A DNA stretch of 64,000 bases, taken from positions 62,001 through 126,000 of the forward strand of contig JBDWGH010000005.1 in NCBI GenBank assembly GCA_039975855.1. The letters run 5' to 3'. This stretch comes from Litorimonas sp039975855. GTDB taxonomy: Bacteria > Pseudomonadota > Alphaproteobacteria > Caulobacterales > Maricaulaceae. The notes beneath the pieces were generated by a model that had not been told where the DNA came from, did no database searches, and was given only the letters and a program-made list of their open reading frames with translations. The position numbers were made by a program, and so were the translations under genes. Below are positions 34,236 to 43,554 of this stretch, piece after piece (position 1 is the first letter of the stretch; every line of letters starts with the position of its first letter).

Positions 34236-34253
34236 ATAGCTGAGTGCAGCTAT
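34236..34253 (+). promoter_or_regulatory. Small hairpin upstream of acnA
   Basis: ATAGCTG (34236-34242) and CAGCTAT (34247-34253) form a perfect 7-bp stem with loop AGTG, 76 bases before the acnA ATG. No T-run follows. As a near-palindrome in the acnA leader it could be an operator half-pair or an RNA hairpin; no regulator is identified. Confidence 0.3.
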
Positions 34254-34328
34254 GAAGCGTTGAAAATGCGGCCTCACTGCGCCATAAGGCCCCCAAACAT
34301 TGACCCCTTATTTGAGGACCCATCCAAC

Positions 34329-37016
34329 ATGGCATCATTGGACAGCTTTAACTGCGAACGCGAGATGAAAGTCCGCGGCGGAACTTACACCTATTACGAT
34401 TTGAAAGAGGCTGAGAAAAACGGCTTAAAAGGCATTTCCAAACTGCCGCGCTCCCTCAAAGTTCTGCTCGAAAACCTGCTCCGCCATGAAGATGGAAACA
34501 CGGTCAAGAAAGAAGATATTCAAGCCATCGCGGATTGGCTTGGCCCAAAAACATCCACACATGAAATCGCCTACCGCCCGGCACGTGTTTTGATGCAAGA
34601 CTTCACGGGTGTTCCAGCTGTTGTTGACCTCGCCTCTATGCGCGACGCGATTGTGAAACTTGGCGGTTCTGCTGAAGCCATCAATCCGCTCAACCCCGTT
34701 CACTTGGTTATCGACCACTCTGTCATGGTTGATTATTTCGGAACAAAAGGCGCCGAAGCGAAAAACGTTAAGCGCGAATATGAGCGCAACATGGAACGTT
34801 ATGACTTCTTGAAATGGGGTCAAACAGCCTTTGAAAACTTCGCGGTTGTTCCTCCAGGAACTGGTATTTGTCACCAGGTGAACCTTGAAAATCTAGCACA
34901 AACAGTTTGGACGAAGACAACGGATGGAAAAACTTATGCCTTCCCAGACACTCTCGTCGGAACAGACTCGCACACGACCATGATTAACGGCCTGTCCGTA
35001 CTCGGTTGGGGCGTTGGCGGTATCGAAGCCGAAGCGGCGATGCTTGGTCAGCCAATTTCTATGTTGATCCCTGAAGTTGTTGGCTTTGAGCTAACAGGCA
35101 AATTGCCAGAAGGCTCAACGGCAACCGACCTCGTTCTGCGCGTTGTTGAAATGCTCCGCCAAAAAGGTGTGGTCGGAAAATTTGTCGAATTTTATGGGTC
35201 GGGCCTCGATCACCTCTCTCTCGAAGACCAAGCGACACTCGCCAATATGGCGCCGGAATATGGCGCGACTTGCGGCTTCTTCCCTGTCGACCAAGACACA
35301 CTGAACTACCTACAAGCAACCGGCCGCGATGAAGCGCGCATTGATCTCGTCGAAGCCTATGCCAAGGCCCAAGGCTTCTGGCGCGATAACAGCACACCTG
35401 TGTTCACCAGCACAATTAGCTTGGACATGGACAGTGTGCGTCCTGCGATTTCTGGACCAAAACGTCCGCAAGATCGTTTCGACCTAAAAGGTGCAAATGT
35501 TCAATTCGCTAAAATTCTTCGCGATGAATTTAATAAGACCCCTGATGGCGACAGCGCGGTCGAAGTCGAAGGCGCCGGCTATTCCATCGATCATGGCGAC
35601 GTTATGATCGCGGCGATTACGTCCTGTACCAATACGTCCAACCCATCCGTTATGATGGCGGCGGGCCTTGTTGCCAAAAAAGCCCGCGAGAAGGGCCTCA
35701 AAGTGAAGCCTTGGGTTAAAACATCTACGGCTCCAGGATCTCAAGTTGTTGGTGAATATCTCGAGAAATCTGGTCTGCAAGATGACTTGGACGCGCTCGG
35801 ATTTGATATTGTTGGCTATGGTTGTACGACCTGTATCGGTAACTCGGGTCCACTCGCCGCGCCGCTTTCCAAAGCGATTGCAGATGGCGATCTCGTCTCT
35901 TGCTCTGTTCTATCCGGTAACCGGAACTTTGAAGGCCGCATTGGTCCCGATTTAAAAGCGAACTTCCTAGCTTCACCGCCATTGGTCGTCGCATACGCCC
36001 TGGCTGGTTCAATGCACCATGATTTTGACGCAGATCCATTGGGCGTCGATCAGGATGGCAATGAAGTCTATCTGAAAGACATCTGGCCAACTTCAGCCGA
36101 AATCGCAGAGGTCGTGCGCAAGATCATCACACGCAAAATGTTCACCGAACGCTATGCGGACGTCTTCAAAGGCGACAAGCAATGGCGCGACATTAAAGTG
36201 TCTGGCGGTAAGACTTATGACTGGAAACCAAAATCCACATATGTCCGTAATCCACCTTATTTTGACGGCATGAGCGCCACTCCAGATGCTGTTGAAGACA
36301 TAAAGAACGCGAACATCCTCGCGCTTCTCGGCGACTCCATCACGACGGACCATATCTCTCCAGCCGGTGCCATCAAACATGACGGCCCTGCAGGTGATTA
36401 CCTCTCGGACAATAAAGTACCAAAGGTCGAGTTTAACTCCTTCGGTTCCCGTCGCGGTAACCACGAAGTGATGATGCGCGGTACATTCGCCAATATCCGT
36501 ATCAAAAACTTGATGGCCCCTGGTACAACTGGCGGCGTGACAAAATACGTCCCATCTGGCGAGGTCATGCCTATCTTTGACGCGGCGCAAAAATATGCGG
36601 CCGCAGACAAAGACCTCGTGATTTTCGCGGGCAGCCTTTACGGTAACGGTTCTTCACGTGACTGGGCCGCTAAAGGCACAATCCTACTCGGCGTCAAAGC
36701 CGTTATCGCATCAAGCTTTGAGCGTATTCACCGCTCTAACTTGATCGGAATGGGCGTTCTTCCGCTGGAATTCCAAGAGGGTGATAGCTGGGAGAAGCTC
36801 GGCCTGAAGGGTGACGAAACTGTCAATATCTCTGGCATTGAAGGCTTGGAGCCACGCGGTACATTAGATGTTGAAATCACAATGGCTGATGGCAGCAAGA
36901 AAATCGTCACAACAAATGTTCGCATCGATACAGATAACGAGCATGAGTATTACAAGAACGAAGGTATTCTACACTACGTTCTGCGTAACCTCGCAGCGGA
37001 AGCCAAAGCCGCCTAA
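34329..37016 (+). CDS. acnA: Aconitate hydratase A
   Basis: AcnA isomerises citrate to isocitrate in the TCA cycle with a [4Fe-4S] cluster. ATG 34329 (M-A-S-L-D-S-F-N) gives 895 residues, the normal length; the frame to 34260 is non-family leader. Cluster ligands are in AAITSCTNTSNPSVMMAAG and GYGCTTCIGNSGPL; other motifs are VVPPGTGICHQVNLE, GTDSHTTMINGLSVLGWGVG and the C-terminal swivel-domain GNGSSRDWAAKGT. It is monocistronic, closed by a strong terminator 20 bases downstream. Confidence 0.97.
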   Translation: MASLDSFNCEREMKVRGGTYTYYDLKEAEKNGLKGISKLPRSLKVLLENLLRHEDGNTVKKEDIQAIADWLGPKTSTHEIAYRPARVLMQDFTGVPAVVDLASMRDAIVKLGGSAEAINPLNPVHLVIDHSVMVDYFGTKGAEAKNVKREYERNMERYDFLKWGQTAFENFAVVPPGTGICHQVNLENLAQTVWTKTTDGKTYAFPDTLVGTDSHTTMINGLSVLGWGVGGIEAEAAMLGQPISMLIPEVVGFELTGKLPEGSTATDLVLRVVEMLRQKGVVGKFVEFYGSGLDHLSLEDQATLANMAPEYGATCGFFPVDQDTLNYLQATGRDEARIDLVEAYAKAQGFWRDNSTPVFTSTISLDMDSVRPAISGPKRPQDRFDLKGANVQFAKILRDEFNKTPDGDSAVEVEGAGYSIDHGDVMIAAITSCTNTSNPSVMMAAGLVAKKAREKGLKVKPWVKTSTAPGSQVVGEYLEKSGLQDDLDALGFDIVGYGCTTCIGNSGPLAAPLSKAIADGDLVSCSVLSGNRNFEGRIGPDLKANFLASPPLVVAYALAGSMHHDFDADPLGVDQDGNEVYLKDIWPTSAEIAEVVRKIITRKMFTERYADVFKGDKQWRDIKVSGGKTYDWKPKSTYVRNPPYFDGMSATPDAVEDIKNANILALLGDSITTDHISPAGAIKHDGPAGDYLSDNKVPKVEFNSFGSRRGNHEVMMRGTFANIRIKNLMAPGTTGGVTKYVPSGEVMPIFDAAQKYAAADKDLVIFAGSLYGNGSSRDWAAKGTILLGVKAVIASSFERIHRSNLIGMGVLPLEFQEGDSWEKLGLKGDETVNISGIEGLEPRGTLDVEITMADGSKKIVTTNVRIDTDNEHEYYKNEGILHYVLRNLAAEAKAA

Positions 37017-37036
37017 GCGCAGCAACACAAACAATG

Positions 37037-37068
37037 AAAAAGGCCGTCCAGTTAGACGGCCTTTTTTT
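37037..37068 (+). terminator. Rho-independent terminator after acnA
   Basis: AAAAAGGCCGTC (37037-37048) and GACGGCCTTTTT (from 37055) form a 12-bp stem with loop CAGTTA and a run of seven T. It lies 20 bases after the acnA stop. The A-run on the left arm would also give some termination for transcripts from the other strand. Confidence 0.93.
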
Positions 37069-37128
37069 ATGCGCTGGACACAATCCACAAATTCCATAAA
37101 AATTGAAAGCGTTAAAAAGGAGACACCC

Positions 37129-37383
37129 ATGGAACCGCAAAGCTTGATTACATTCTTAATCATCGGCGCTGTCGCAGGATGGCTCGGCTCCGCGATCGTC
37201 AAGAGTGAGAATATGGGCCTCCTTGGCAATATTGTCATCGGCATCATCGGCGCATTTATAGCAGGCTATGTATTGCCAATCGTCGGCTTCGCCTTTGGTG
37301 GTGGCATTTTGGGCTCGATCCTGAACGCTACAATCGGCGCCGTTATCCTGCTCGTTCTCTTGCGGATTATTAAACGCGCATAG
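37129..37383 (+). CDS. GlsB/YeaQ/YmgE-family stress membrane protein
   Basis: The 84-residue protein starts at ATG 37129 with AAAAAGGAGACACCC just upstream. Three hydrophobic helices are separated by glycine-rich turns: ITFLIIGAVAGWLGSAIVKS, MGLLGNIVIGIIGAFIAGY and LGSILNATIGAVILLVLLRI. The GxxGNIxxGxxGA pattern identifies the transglycosylase-associated protein (GlsB/YeaQ) family, small inner-membrane proteins often induced in stress or stationary phase. Function is unknown. It stands alone after the acnA terminator. Confidence 0.9.
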   Translation: MEPQSLITFLIIGAVAGWLGSAIVKSENMGLLGNIVIGIIGAFIAGYVLPIVGFAFGGGILGSILNATIGAVILLVLLRIIKRA

Positions 37384-37435
37384 TTGCAGAATGGGTTGGT
37401 GGAAAAGGCGTTCCTTATGATGGACGCTCTCTAAT

Positions 37436-38401
37436 TTATCCCGCGATCATCGCCTCTGTCATATTCCACAAGCGCTCAGCGCTTTCCAAGCTTCCGATCC
37501 AGTCCCGGGCATGATGATAGCGTTGGCTCTCTTCTGTCGCGGCCTTCGCAATATCGCAATCTTCACAATAAAGGCCGCCCCTATCATTAAGGCTCGGACT
37601 CGTCGCGGCCCAAACGGCAGTTGCGCCGCCTTGTTCGGGGGTTTTGAACATCGCAGCAACGGCGGGCGGGACCGTTCCATCGGCGTTCTTCCATCCGAGG
37701 ATCATCATTTCCTCGTCGGATAAATGACGCTGTAGCGGCGTAAATATTCCACCCGGATGAACAGAGAAAGCGCGCACGCCATCAGATTTCCAGCGTTCAT
37801 CCACCCCTAAAGCAAAGAGCGCATTTGCAGATTTCGCTGAGCCATAAGCCTGCCATTTGTCATAATCATGTGTGTGGAAATGGGGGTCGTCCCAATGCAC
37901 ATCACATATGGCATGAGCGGTGGAAGACAGAGCGATTACTCTAGCCCCTTCAGTATTCTTCAATTGACGCTCTAATCCTTGGGTTAAATGAAAATGTCCG
38001 ATGTGGCAGGTTGCGAATTGGGATTCCCAATCCCTTCCAATGCGGGTCAACGGACAGGCCATAATACCTGCATTATTTATTAGGCCATCAAGTTTGGAAT
38101 GGCCTTGGGCAAATTCTGACGTAAATTTTTCAACACTATTCAAATCGCCTAAATCCATATCAGCGATCAGAATATCTCCAGAAACTTTGCCAAGGTTTTC
38201 CTCGGCTTTGTCTCTGTTGCGGGCTGGAACGGTTACCTTTGCACCCGCCTTTGCCAAAGCGCGCACGCTTTCAATTCCGATACCGGAATATCCGCCTGTC
38301 ACGACGAAGTGCTTTCCGTTAAGGTCCTGCTCTTTCAATACTTCTGAGGAGGTAGATCCATGACCGAAACCAGATCCAATTGGTTGCTGTAAACGCGTCA
38401 T
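37436..38401 (-). CDS. SDR-family oxidoreductase
   Basis: This is a short-chain dehydrogenase/reductase of 321 residues from ATG 38401, with AGGGGGAT upstream. The Rossmann motif is VVTGGYSGIGIESVRALAK (about residues 32-50), then NNAGIMACPL, the catalytic Ser in ALSSTAHAI, and the YxxxK pair in YGSAKSANALFALG. The extended length and the C-terminal EDCDIAKAA resemble retinol-dehydrogenase-like bacterial oxidoreductases. Substrate is unknown. It stands alone between GlsB and the vWA operon. Confidence 0.9.
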   Translation of the reverse strand: MTRLQQPIGSGFGHGSTSSEVLKEQDLNGKHFVVTGGYSGIGIESVRALAKAGAKVTVPARNRDKAEENLGKVSGDILIADMDLGDLNSVEKFTSEFAQGHSKLDGLINNAGIMACPLTRIGRDWESQFATCHIGHFHLTQGLERQLKNTEGARVIALSSTAHAICDVHWDDPHFHTHDYDKWQAYGSAKSANALFALGVDERWKSDGVRAFSVHPGGIFTPLQRHLSDEEMMILGWKNADGTVPPAVAAMFKTPEQGGATAVWAATSPSLNDRGGLYCEDCDIAKAATEESQRYHHARDWIGSLESAERLWNMTEAMIAG

Positions 38402-38479
38402 ATAATCCCCCTTCAATCTGGAGGGTCACACTGACCATCAAAGAGACCTATATCAAGCAAAAGAGATAAGCTGACTAAA

Positions 38480-39541
38480 TCAATCTTTTTTCCGATTTAA
38501 ATAATCAGAGGCACTCGTCCGGCCACCCGCATCATCGCGTTCAACAGGATCACGTTTTAGGCGCTCCAGCGGACTTATGGTTTCGCGGTGCGCAGCCGCT
38601 TCTGCGGCGGCATTTGGATTGCTGGCATCCGCAGCCGCCTGCGCGGCAGCTCGGGACTGAGCCGCTGCATCTGCTGCGGCTTTCGCGTCCGATGCAGATT
38701 GCGCATCACTATCGGAACCCGTTTGAGATTGAGCGGCATCTTGTGCTTGGCCTTGCGCGCTTGTCTCGCCTTGACTGGCTTGACCAGATTGCGGCGCTTG
38801 TCCCGTTGGATCTTGCCCTTGCGGTGTTTGTCCACCGCCGCTGCTTCCGGAGCGGCCTTTGATTTGATCCAAGATTGAAGATGCAGAGCTCGCCGATCCG
38901 CCCCGTAAGGGCGATGGGCTTGTCTGGCTTGACTGTCCGTCCTGTCCTTGGCCGGATTGACCTTGACCTGATTGACCGCCGCCCGAGCTACCTTGGCCCG
39001 GCTGTCCAGCTTGGCCTTGGCCGGACTGATCACCTTGCGCATCGCCTTGGCCGCCACCTTGGCCGCCGCCGGATCCCGTGCCTTGACCCTGCGTTCCCGC
39101 CAAACCGCTATTCGCTTCGCGCATCATTTCCTTCCAGGCACGTTCTTCTTGCTTCGCGACATATTCATCGGTTTTCGCCACATCGGATGGCTCATACGCC
39201 GCATCGATAGGTTCGCCAGGCCGGGCCTCTGCGAGCGCTTTGGCGCGTTGCTTATTTAGGTGACGCCGGGATTCTTGATCAAGCCGATCAATCGCCTTGA
39301 CCTCTCGGCCAAGGATCGTGCCGCTGCCGGAACTTCGGCTATTAATATCGATATCGTCAAAAATATCGCCTGTATCGCGGCGACGTTGTGAGCGCCGATA
39401 ATCGTCTTCTGACTCATCCGTTTGACGCGTTTGCGGGTTATCCTGCGGCGTGGGCTCGGGCGCAGAATCCTGCGCATAGGCTGGAAGTGCTAACACAGCG
39501 AACAAGAGTGAAACTGTCAAACCACGTATCATCATGGGCAT
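38480..39541 (-). CDS. Secreted Gly/Gln/Ser-rich low-complexity protein
   Basis: This is the last gene of the vWA/MotA operon. The 353-residue protein has a signal peptide (MIRGLTVSLLFAVLALPAYA, cut before QDSAP; ATG at 39541, 39535 or 39532). Residues about 30-145 are charged (DDYRRSQRRRDTGDIFDDID). From about 148 to 215 it is mostly Gly-Gln-Ser in a GQGQxGQ rhythm, and 225-315 is rich in Gln, Ala and Ser. A short charged tail follows (ISPLERLKRDPVERDD). It is probably an intrinsically disordered periplasmic or surface polymer. No family is recognised. It follows the FGE-like gene by 51 bases. Confidence 0.75.
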   Translation of the reverse strand: MPMMIRGLTVSLLFAVLALPAYAQDSAPEPTPQDNPQTRQTDESEDDYRRSQRRRDTGDIFDDIDINSRSSGSGTILGREVKAIDRLDQESRRHLNKQRAKALAEARPGEPIDAAYEPSDVAKTDEYVAKQEERAWKEMMREANSGLAGTQGQGTGSGGGQGGGQGDAQGDQSGQGQAGQPGQGSSGGGQSGQGQSGQGQDGQSSQTSPSPLRGGSASSASSILDQIKGRSGSSGGGQTPQGQDPTGQAPQSGQASQGETSAQGQAQDAAQSQTGSDSDAQSASDAKAAADAAAQSRAAAQAAADASNPNAAAEAAAHRETISPLERLKRDPVERDDAGGRTSASDYLNRKKD

Positions 39542-39592
39542 GCCATAGCATATTTCGGCTGAGCGCGGGATGAATAGCCCGTTAGAATAGCC

Positions 39593-41776
39593 CTAGTTCC
39601 GAACAACCCGAAAACCCGTGAAATCATTGGTGTCGCCCCGGCGCTGAACGGCACGTGCACTATAACGCAAATCATCCGGACCAGAGAACCAAGAGCCCCC
39701 ACGGACAATGCGCTGGCTGCAAGATCCACGCGCATCGGCGCTACCGTCAACGGGCGCATCCCGTAGGTTCAATGTATTACAGTCCAATACCCATTCACTG
39801 ACATTGCCAATCATATCGGACGTACCAAAGCCGTTCTTGGATAGCGAGCCGGCAGGCAAAGTGCGGTCTGCTGCCAAATCCGTACAAGATTCATTTGCCC
39901 AAGGCAGTTCGGATTCCTTTGATGCACCGTTCGCAAATGCACAGACGGCTTTTTGGGAACCACCGATAAGAGCGTCCGTTTTCCCACCGCGTGCCGCATA
40001 TTCCCATTGCGCGCCAGACGGTAGGCCATAATTTTTACCTGTCGTATTGGATAGCCATTGCGCATAGGCAACGGCATCAGACCAACTGACATTGATGACG
40101 GGACGACTACCCTGACCCCATCCATTGTCAGATGGCATGGACTTACATCCCCCTGCGGCAACGCAAGCGCCGTACTCCGCAAAGGTCACTTCAGTAATAC
40201 CAATCGCAAATAGATTAGTGAAGGTCACGGGGCGCGCTGGTTTCTCATTTGGTTTGGCTTTTGCGTCTGTCGCCTGCGCGCCCAATTCGGCTGTCCCAGC
40301 AGGCAAAGTCACCATCGTCGGACAAGCCGCGCAGTCCTTGAATGTTTTACCGGGTCCTGGGCGCAATTCCTCGATTCGGGCAATCGCTTCCGCGACATGT
40401 GCCCCTTGCGGAAAACTCGTGAGATATTGCTGATACGCGTCAGCGGTATCGACAGCTTTCGCAGCTGTCCATGCGCCTTCATCGGCGGCACTCGCTCGCA
40501 AACGGTTAATCCGAGATTGGGCTTCGCCGGCATTTTTACCGCTTGGGAATTTGGACAAATACCCTTCGTAAGACGGTATCGTATTTGCCTCAGCCGCAGC
40601 TTTCCAAGCGGCGGCTTCTTGACGAGCTGCCTCTTGTGCATTTTTCCGGCGGGCTTCTTCTTCGGCCTTTATTTTGGCAACCCGGTCACGGGCTTCAGTG
40701 GCGTGCAGGCCTTCAGGCCAGCTCGCGAGATAATCTTCATAGCCCTGAACGGTGTTGCGTTCATCCGCCAGCGACCAAGCCTCTTCATCAAACTCATTGA
40801 TAAGACGCTGCGCATCTTCAACGTGACGGCCATTTGGAAACGCGGTTAGATAGGCCCGGTAACCCTCAACTGTATCCGTCTCCAAAGCTTTCACCCAAAC
40901 CTCATCATCTGCCGATTTTGGCGCTTGAGGCTTCTCCTCTTCAGCAGGTCTTTCCGCCCGTTCAATGACCGGAACTTCATCCGCAATCACGACTTTGGAC
41001 GCCAGCCAAACAGCCCCACCTCCAACAAGAAGAAGTGCCAAAATCCCAACGGCGTATTTTAATATTGGCGCCTGTTCATCCCGCACGGCAAAACCGTCAT
41101 CGATAGGCTGCCAGTCGAACTGGTTTATTGCAGGGCCACTTTCTTGCTGAGTTTTTGCCAACTCAGTTTGCTTACGGTCCGTTAGGTCTTGCTCGAAAAT
41201 AGTTTCATATTCTTGACCGTCTGCAATTACATCTTGCCGAAAAGACTCCATGATTTTGATGAGTGTAGAGGTATCATACCCAAATTCTTCCGGAAATTTA
41301 ATTAGTCCCGGTAGGTGGCGATTTTTTTTAGCAAAGCCAATTGTTTTAGTTCTTGACCCAAAGTCAAGCCGTCTTGTCTTTTGAAAATCTCCGACTTCAC
41401 TCCAGGGATAGAATTTAGATCCTCTCAAGCGCGTAATTTCTAGTCCCTGCAAATCAGCTATGACAGTTGCTGGTCGAATATAACGCAACAGGTTATGAAT
41501 AATCATATAAACGCTGAACGCTGCGAGTATTGGCAACCCAACATGTTTGTTATTTGACATACCTATGTAGACTCCGCGCAAGCCACGGTTTCGTTGCCCT
41601 TCTCGTTCTGCCAGTTCAGGCAAATTGATAAGTTCGGGGTTCAATGCCCAAGCAATAAAAAACAAGGACATTGCGGCACCAATAAGGGCAAAGATAAGGC
41701 TAGCTTTTTTGTCAGCAGTGAATTGCAAATAATGCTTTGCTTCATCCCCTTTCGGTGATGTCGTAAACTCTTCCAT
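39593..41776 (-). CDS. PH-like / repeat / FGE-like membrane protein
   Basis: The 727-residue protein has two N-terminal helices (about 27-46 and 80-97), a PH-like cytoplasmic segment (about 100-200, LQGLEITRLRGSKFYPWSEV), and a third helix (about 250-270). Four repeats follow (about 290-480), each matching W..A...T...Y..YL..FP.G.H..EA, for example AYLTAFPNGRHVEDAQRLI and DYLASWPEGLHATEA. The C-terminal 230 residues are a formylglycine-generating-enzyme-like domain: PSGAQWEYAARGG, GNVSEWVLDCN, RIVRGGSWFSGPDDLRYSAR. The paired catalytic cysteines of true FGE are missing, so enzyme activity is unlikely; a binding or scaffold role is more plausible. It directly abuts the MotA-like gene. Confidence 0.85.
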   Translation of the reverse strand: MEEFTTSPKGDEAKHYLQFTADKKASLIFALIGAAMSLFFIAWALNPELINLPELAEREGQRNRGLRGVYIGMSNNKHVGLPILAAFSVYMIIHNLLRYIRPATVIADLQGLEITRLRGSKFYPWSEVGDFQKTRRLDFGSRTKTIGFAKKNRHLPGLIKFPEEFGYDTSTLIKIMESFRQDVIADGQEYETIFEQDLTDRKQTELAKTQQESGPAINQFDWQPIDDGFAVRDEQAPILKYAVGILALLLVGGGAVWLASKVVIADEVPVIERAERPAEEEKPQAPKSADDEVWVKALETDTVEGYRAYLTAFPNGRHVEDAQRLINEFDEEAWSLADERNTVQGYEDYLASWPEGLHATEARDRVAKIKAEEEARRKNAQEAARQEAAAWKAAAEANTIPSYEGYLSKFPSGKNAGEAQSRINRLRASAADEGAWTAAKAVDTADAYQQYLTSFPQGAHVAEAIARIEELRPGPGKTFKDCAACPTMVTLPAGTAELGAQATDAKAKPNEKPARPVTFTNLFAIGITEVTFAEYGACVAAGGCKSMPSDNGWGQGSRPVINVSWSDAVAYAQWLSNTTGKNYGLPSGAQWEYAARGGKTDALIGGSQKAVCAFANGASKESELPWANESCTDLAADRTLPAGSLSKNGFGTSDMIGNVSEWVLDCNTLNLRDAPVDGSADARGSCSQRIVRGGSWFSGPDDLRYSARAVQRRGDTNDFTGFRVVRN

Positions 41777-42559
41777 CTATTTACTCGCCTGACCGTCCGG
41801 GCCACCACCCAAACGTAAAATCAAATTATCCAAACAATATTGTCCGGCTTCATTCAACGCGCGTTCTTCTTTGCCTTGAATGAGGGATTGTAACAGAACC
41901 AAAACTGCGGACATTATCAATGCCAGCAAGGTCGTCGTAAAGGCCACACCCAAACGCGAGGTGACTTGGTAAAGAAAATCATCCGCTTCGGCATTGGCAG
42001 GGACGCCCGCATATTGCAGCGCGAACATAATCCCCATCACAGTTCCAATAAATCCAAGGGAGGGGATGAGCCATGTGAGATAGCGCAACATTGAATAACG
42101 TAAATCAATTTCATGCATGTAAAGCTCAAGCGAGGAGTTCAAAACGCTAATGGCTTGGTCCTCATTCCCGCTCATCCGGAATTGATCGATCGTGCGTTCA
42201 ATCATACGCGGTAAGAAAGCGGCCCGGCCAAAGCGGCGGTCCACAATCCCCGTTTTAATGCGGCCTAAAGTATCTAAATCTAGCGAGCGTCCATCTGTTG
42301 GGAGATAACCGCGCTTGAGCTGGTTTTCTTCATCGCTGGCCGCGGACCACCTCAAAAATAATTCTCCAAACCCGATGAACAGAGCAACCCACATAATATT
42401 CTGAACCGTGAACGGCCAGAAGGATGCGTCCGCGTCGAGCAAGATTTCTTTTAGCGCGTCTGGCGCAGTGATCCGTATTATGCCGATCGTCACGATCGCG
42501 CCGATAATTGCCACAAGCAACACAAAGAGCCGACGGAACAAATTCGTTGAAGTATTCAT
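41777..42559 (-). CDS. MotA/TolQ/ExbB-family ion channel subunit
   Basis: The 260-residue inner-membrane protein has helices at about 12-32 and 48-66, a cytoplasmic loop, and the family C-terminal pair: LRYLTWLIPSLGFIGTVMGI (about 160-179) and RLGVAFTTTLLALIMSAVLV (about 203-222). Pro and Gly in LIPSLGFIGTVMG and Thr in AFTTTLLA are typical of the proton-conducting interface. Its partner would be a single-helix MotB/ExbD protein; the two vWA proteins just upstream have such helices. It is therefore likely the stator channel of the complex. It starts 11 bases after the vWA gene and abuts the FGE-like gene. Confidence 0.9.
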   Translation of the reverse strand: MNTSTNLFRRLFVLLVAIIGAIVTIGIIRITAPDALKEILLDADASFWPFTVQNIMWVALFIGFGELFLRWSAASDEENQLKRGYLPTDGRSLDLDTLGRIKTGIVDRRFGRAAFLPRMIERTIDQFRMSGNEDQAISVLNSSLELYMHEIDLRYSMLRYLTWLIPSLGFIGTVMGIMFALQYAGVPANAEADDFLYQVTSRLGVAFTTTLLALIMSAVLVLLQSLIQGKEERALNEAGQYCLDNLILRLGGGPDGQASK

Positions 42560-42570
42560 ATCATTTCCAC

Positions 42571-43554
42571 CTAATCACAGACCCCAGCCGAGGTCGACGC
42601 CAAGGCCATAAATTGTCCATTATTTCTGCCTGCCAAATTTTCCATAAATTCAACCGTGCCGCGATAATCAAAATAATTACCAACGACGACGGAATGAATT
42701 TCTTTGCGGCCATTATTCCGCCGCGTAATTTCAGAGATTAGCCGGTTGGGAGACAGGCCATCATTCGCCCGCGGATTGGGGAGACCATCGCTGACAAGAA
42801 AAATCGCCTGTCCCGGCCCAGCCAGCATTTTATCAAAGGCATCGAGCATAGAGGCCGACCCTCCAAAATCTCGGGTCAAACCTTTAGCATAATTAATCGC
42901 CGCCGTTTTCGTCCCGCCCGCATTAATCTGGCGTAAGGCGCCGCTCGCCGGCCACTGACGCACACGCGGTCCAGCATCAGTTTGCTGAAACCCAACAACT
43001 TTCACCGCATGGTTATCTTGCAAAGATAAGACAATGCGTTCGACCGCTTTGTTTACGCTTGTCTCATGGCCTCCCATACAGCGGCTCATATCCATCGCGA
43101 TTACGACATCATCTGCCGTGGTGTTCATGCCCAAAAATCGGAACGACACAGTTGCGGGTTCAGGCAGCGGGCCAGGCTCTTCTTCGATGGGTTCAGGGAC
43201 GACAACGGCTGGCGGGGGTGTTGCGGCGGCCTTTTTTTCTAGCAAGCTTTGCTCTGCTGCACGGAGTTTATTTAGTAACTCCTGCGCGTCCGATTTAATA
43301 TCAGAGACATTCTTGGCCATCGCCGAGCGTTTAATTTCCAGCGCTTTCTTTTTCTCTTCCGTTTCGACAGAGCTTTCTTGAGCGGCGCGTAGCAATTCAG
43401 CGATCGCATTGTCCGGCGTCTTTTCCCGGAGTTCATTCTGATAATAAGGCAGCAAGATAATTGCGAGCAAAGCAAAAGCACCCATCGCTGCGGCGAAGAG
43501 GTCAATCGCCGACATAGAGAAGACTTCAATTTCGCGAGACGCACGGCGTTTCAT
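42571..43554 (-). CDS. MotB/ExbD-like helix plus von Willebrand A domain (vWA-1)
   Basis: The 327-residue protein has a basic N-terminus and one membrane helix with an acidic residue at its start: SAIDLFAAAMGAFALLAIIL (Asp18), resembling MotB/ExbD helices. A coiled coil (about 50-105) and a Pro-rich linker (112-135) lead to a periplasmic vWA domain (about 148-322). The metal-site motif is D155-M-S157-R-C159, a departure from DxSxS; VSDGLPNPR gives the later Asp. The start ATG overlaps the stop of vWA-2 (ATGA 43551-43554). By analogy it would pair with the MotA-like channel, with the vWA domain replacing a peptidoglycan-binding module. Confidence 0.88.
   Translation of the reverse strand: MKRRASREIEVFSMSAIDLFAAAMGAFALLAIILLPYYQNELREKTPDNAIAELLRAAQESSVETEEKKKALEIKRSAMAKNVSDIKSDAQELLNKLRAAEQSLLEKKAAATPPPAVVVPEPIEEEPGPLPEPATVSFRFLGMNTTADDVVIAMDMSRCMGGHETSVNKAVERIVLSLQDNHAVKVVGFQQTDAGPRVRQWPASGALRQINAGGTKTAAINYAKGLTRDFGGSASMLDAFDKMLAGPGQAIFLVSDGLPNPRANDGLSPNRLISEITRRNNGRKEIHSVVVGNYFDYRGTVEFMENLAGRNNGQFMALASTSAGVCD

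Noticed and set aside
38588..39259. Several plus-strand frames of 80-110 residues opposite the low-complexity gene
   Set aside because: They mirror the Gly/Gln/Ser-rich repeats on the other strand, have no ribosome-binding sites or family features, and the minus-strand frame has a signal peptide and operon context.
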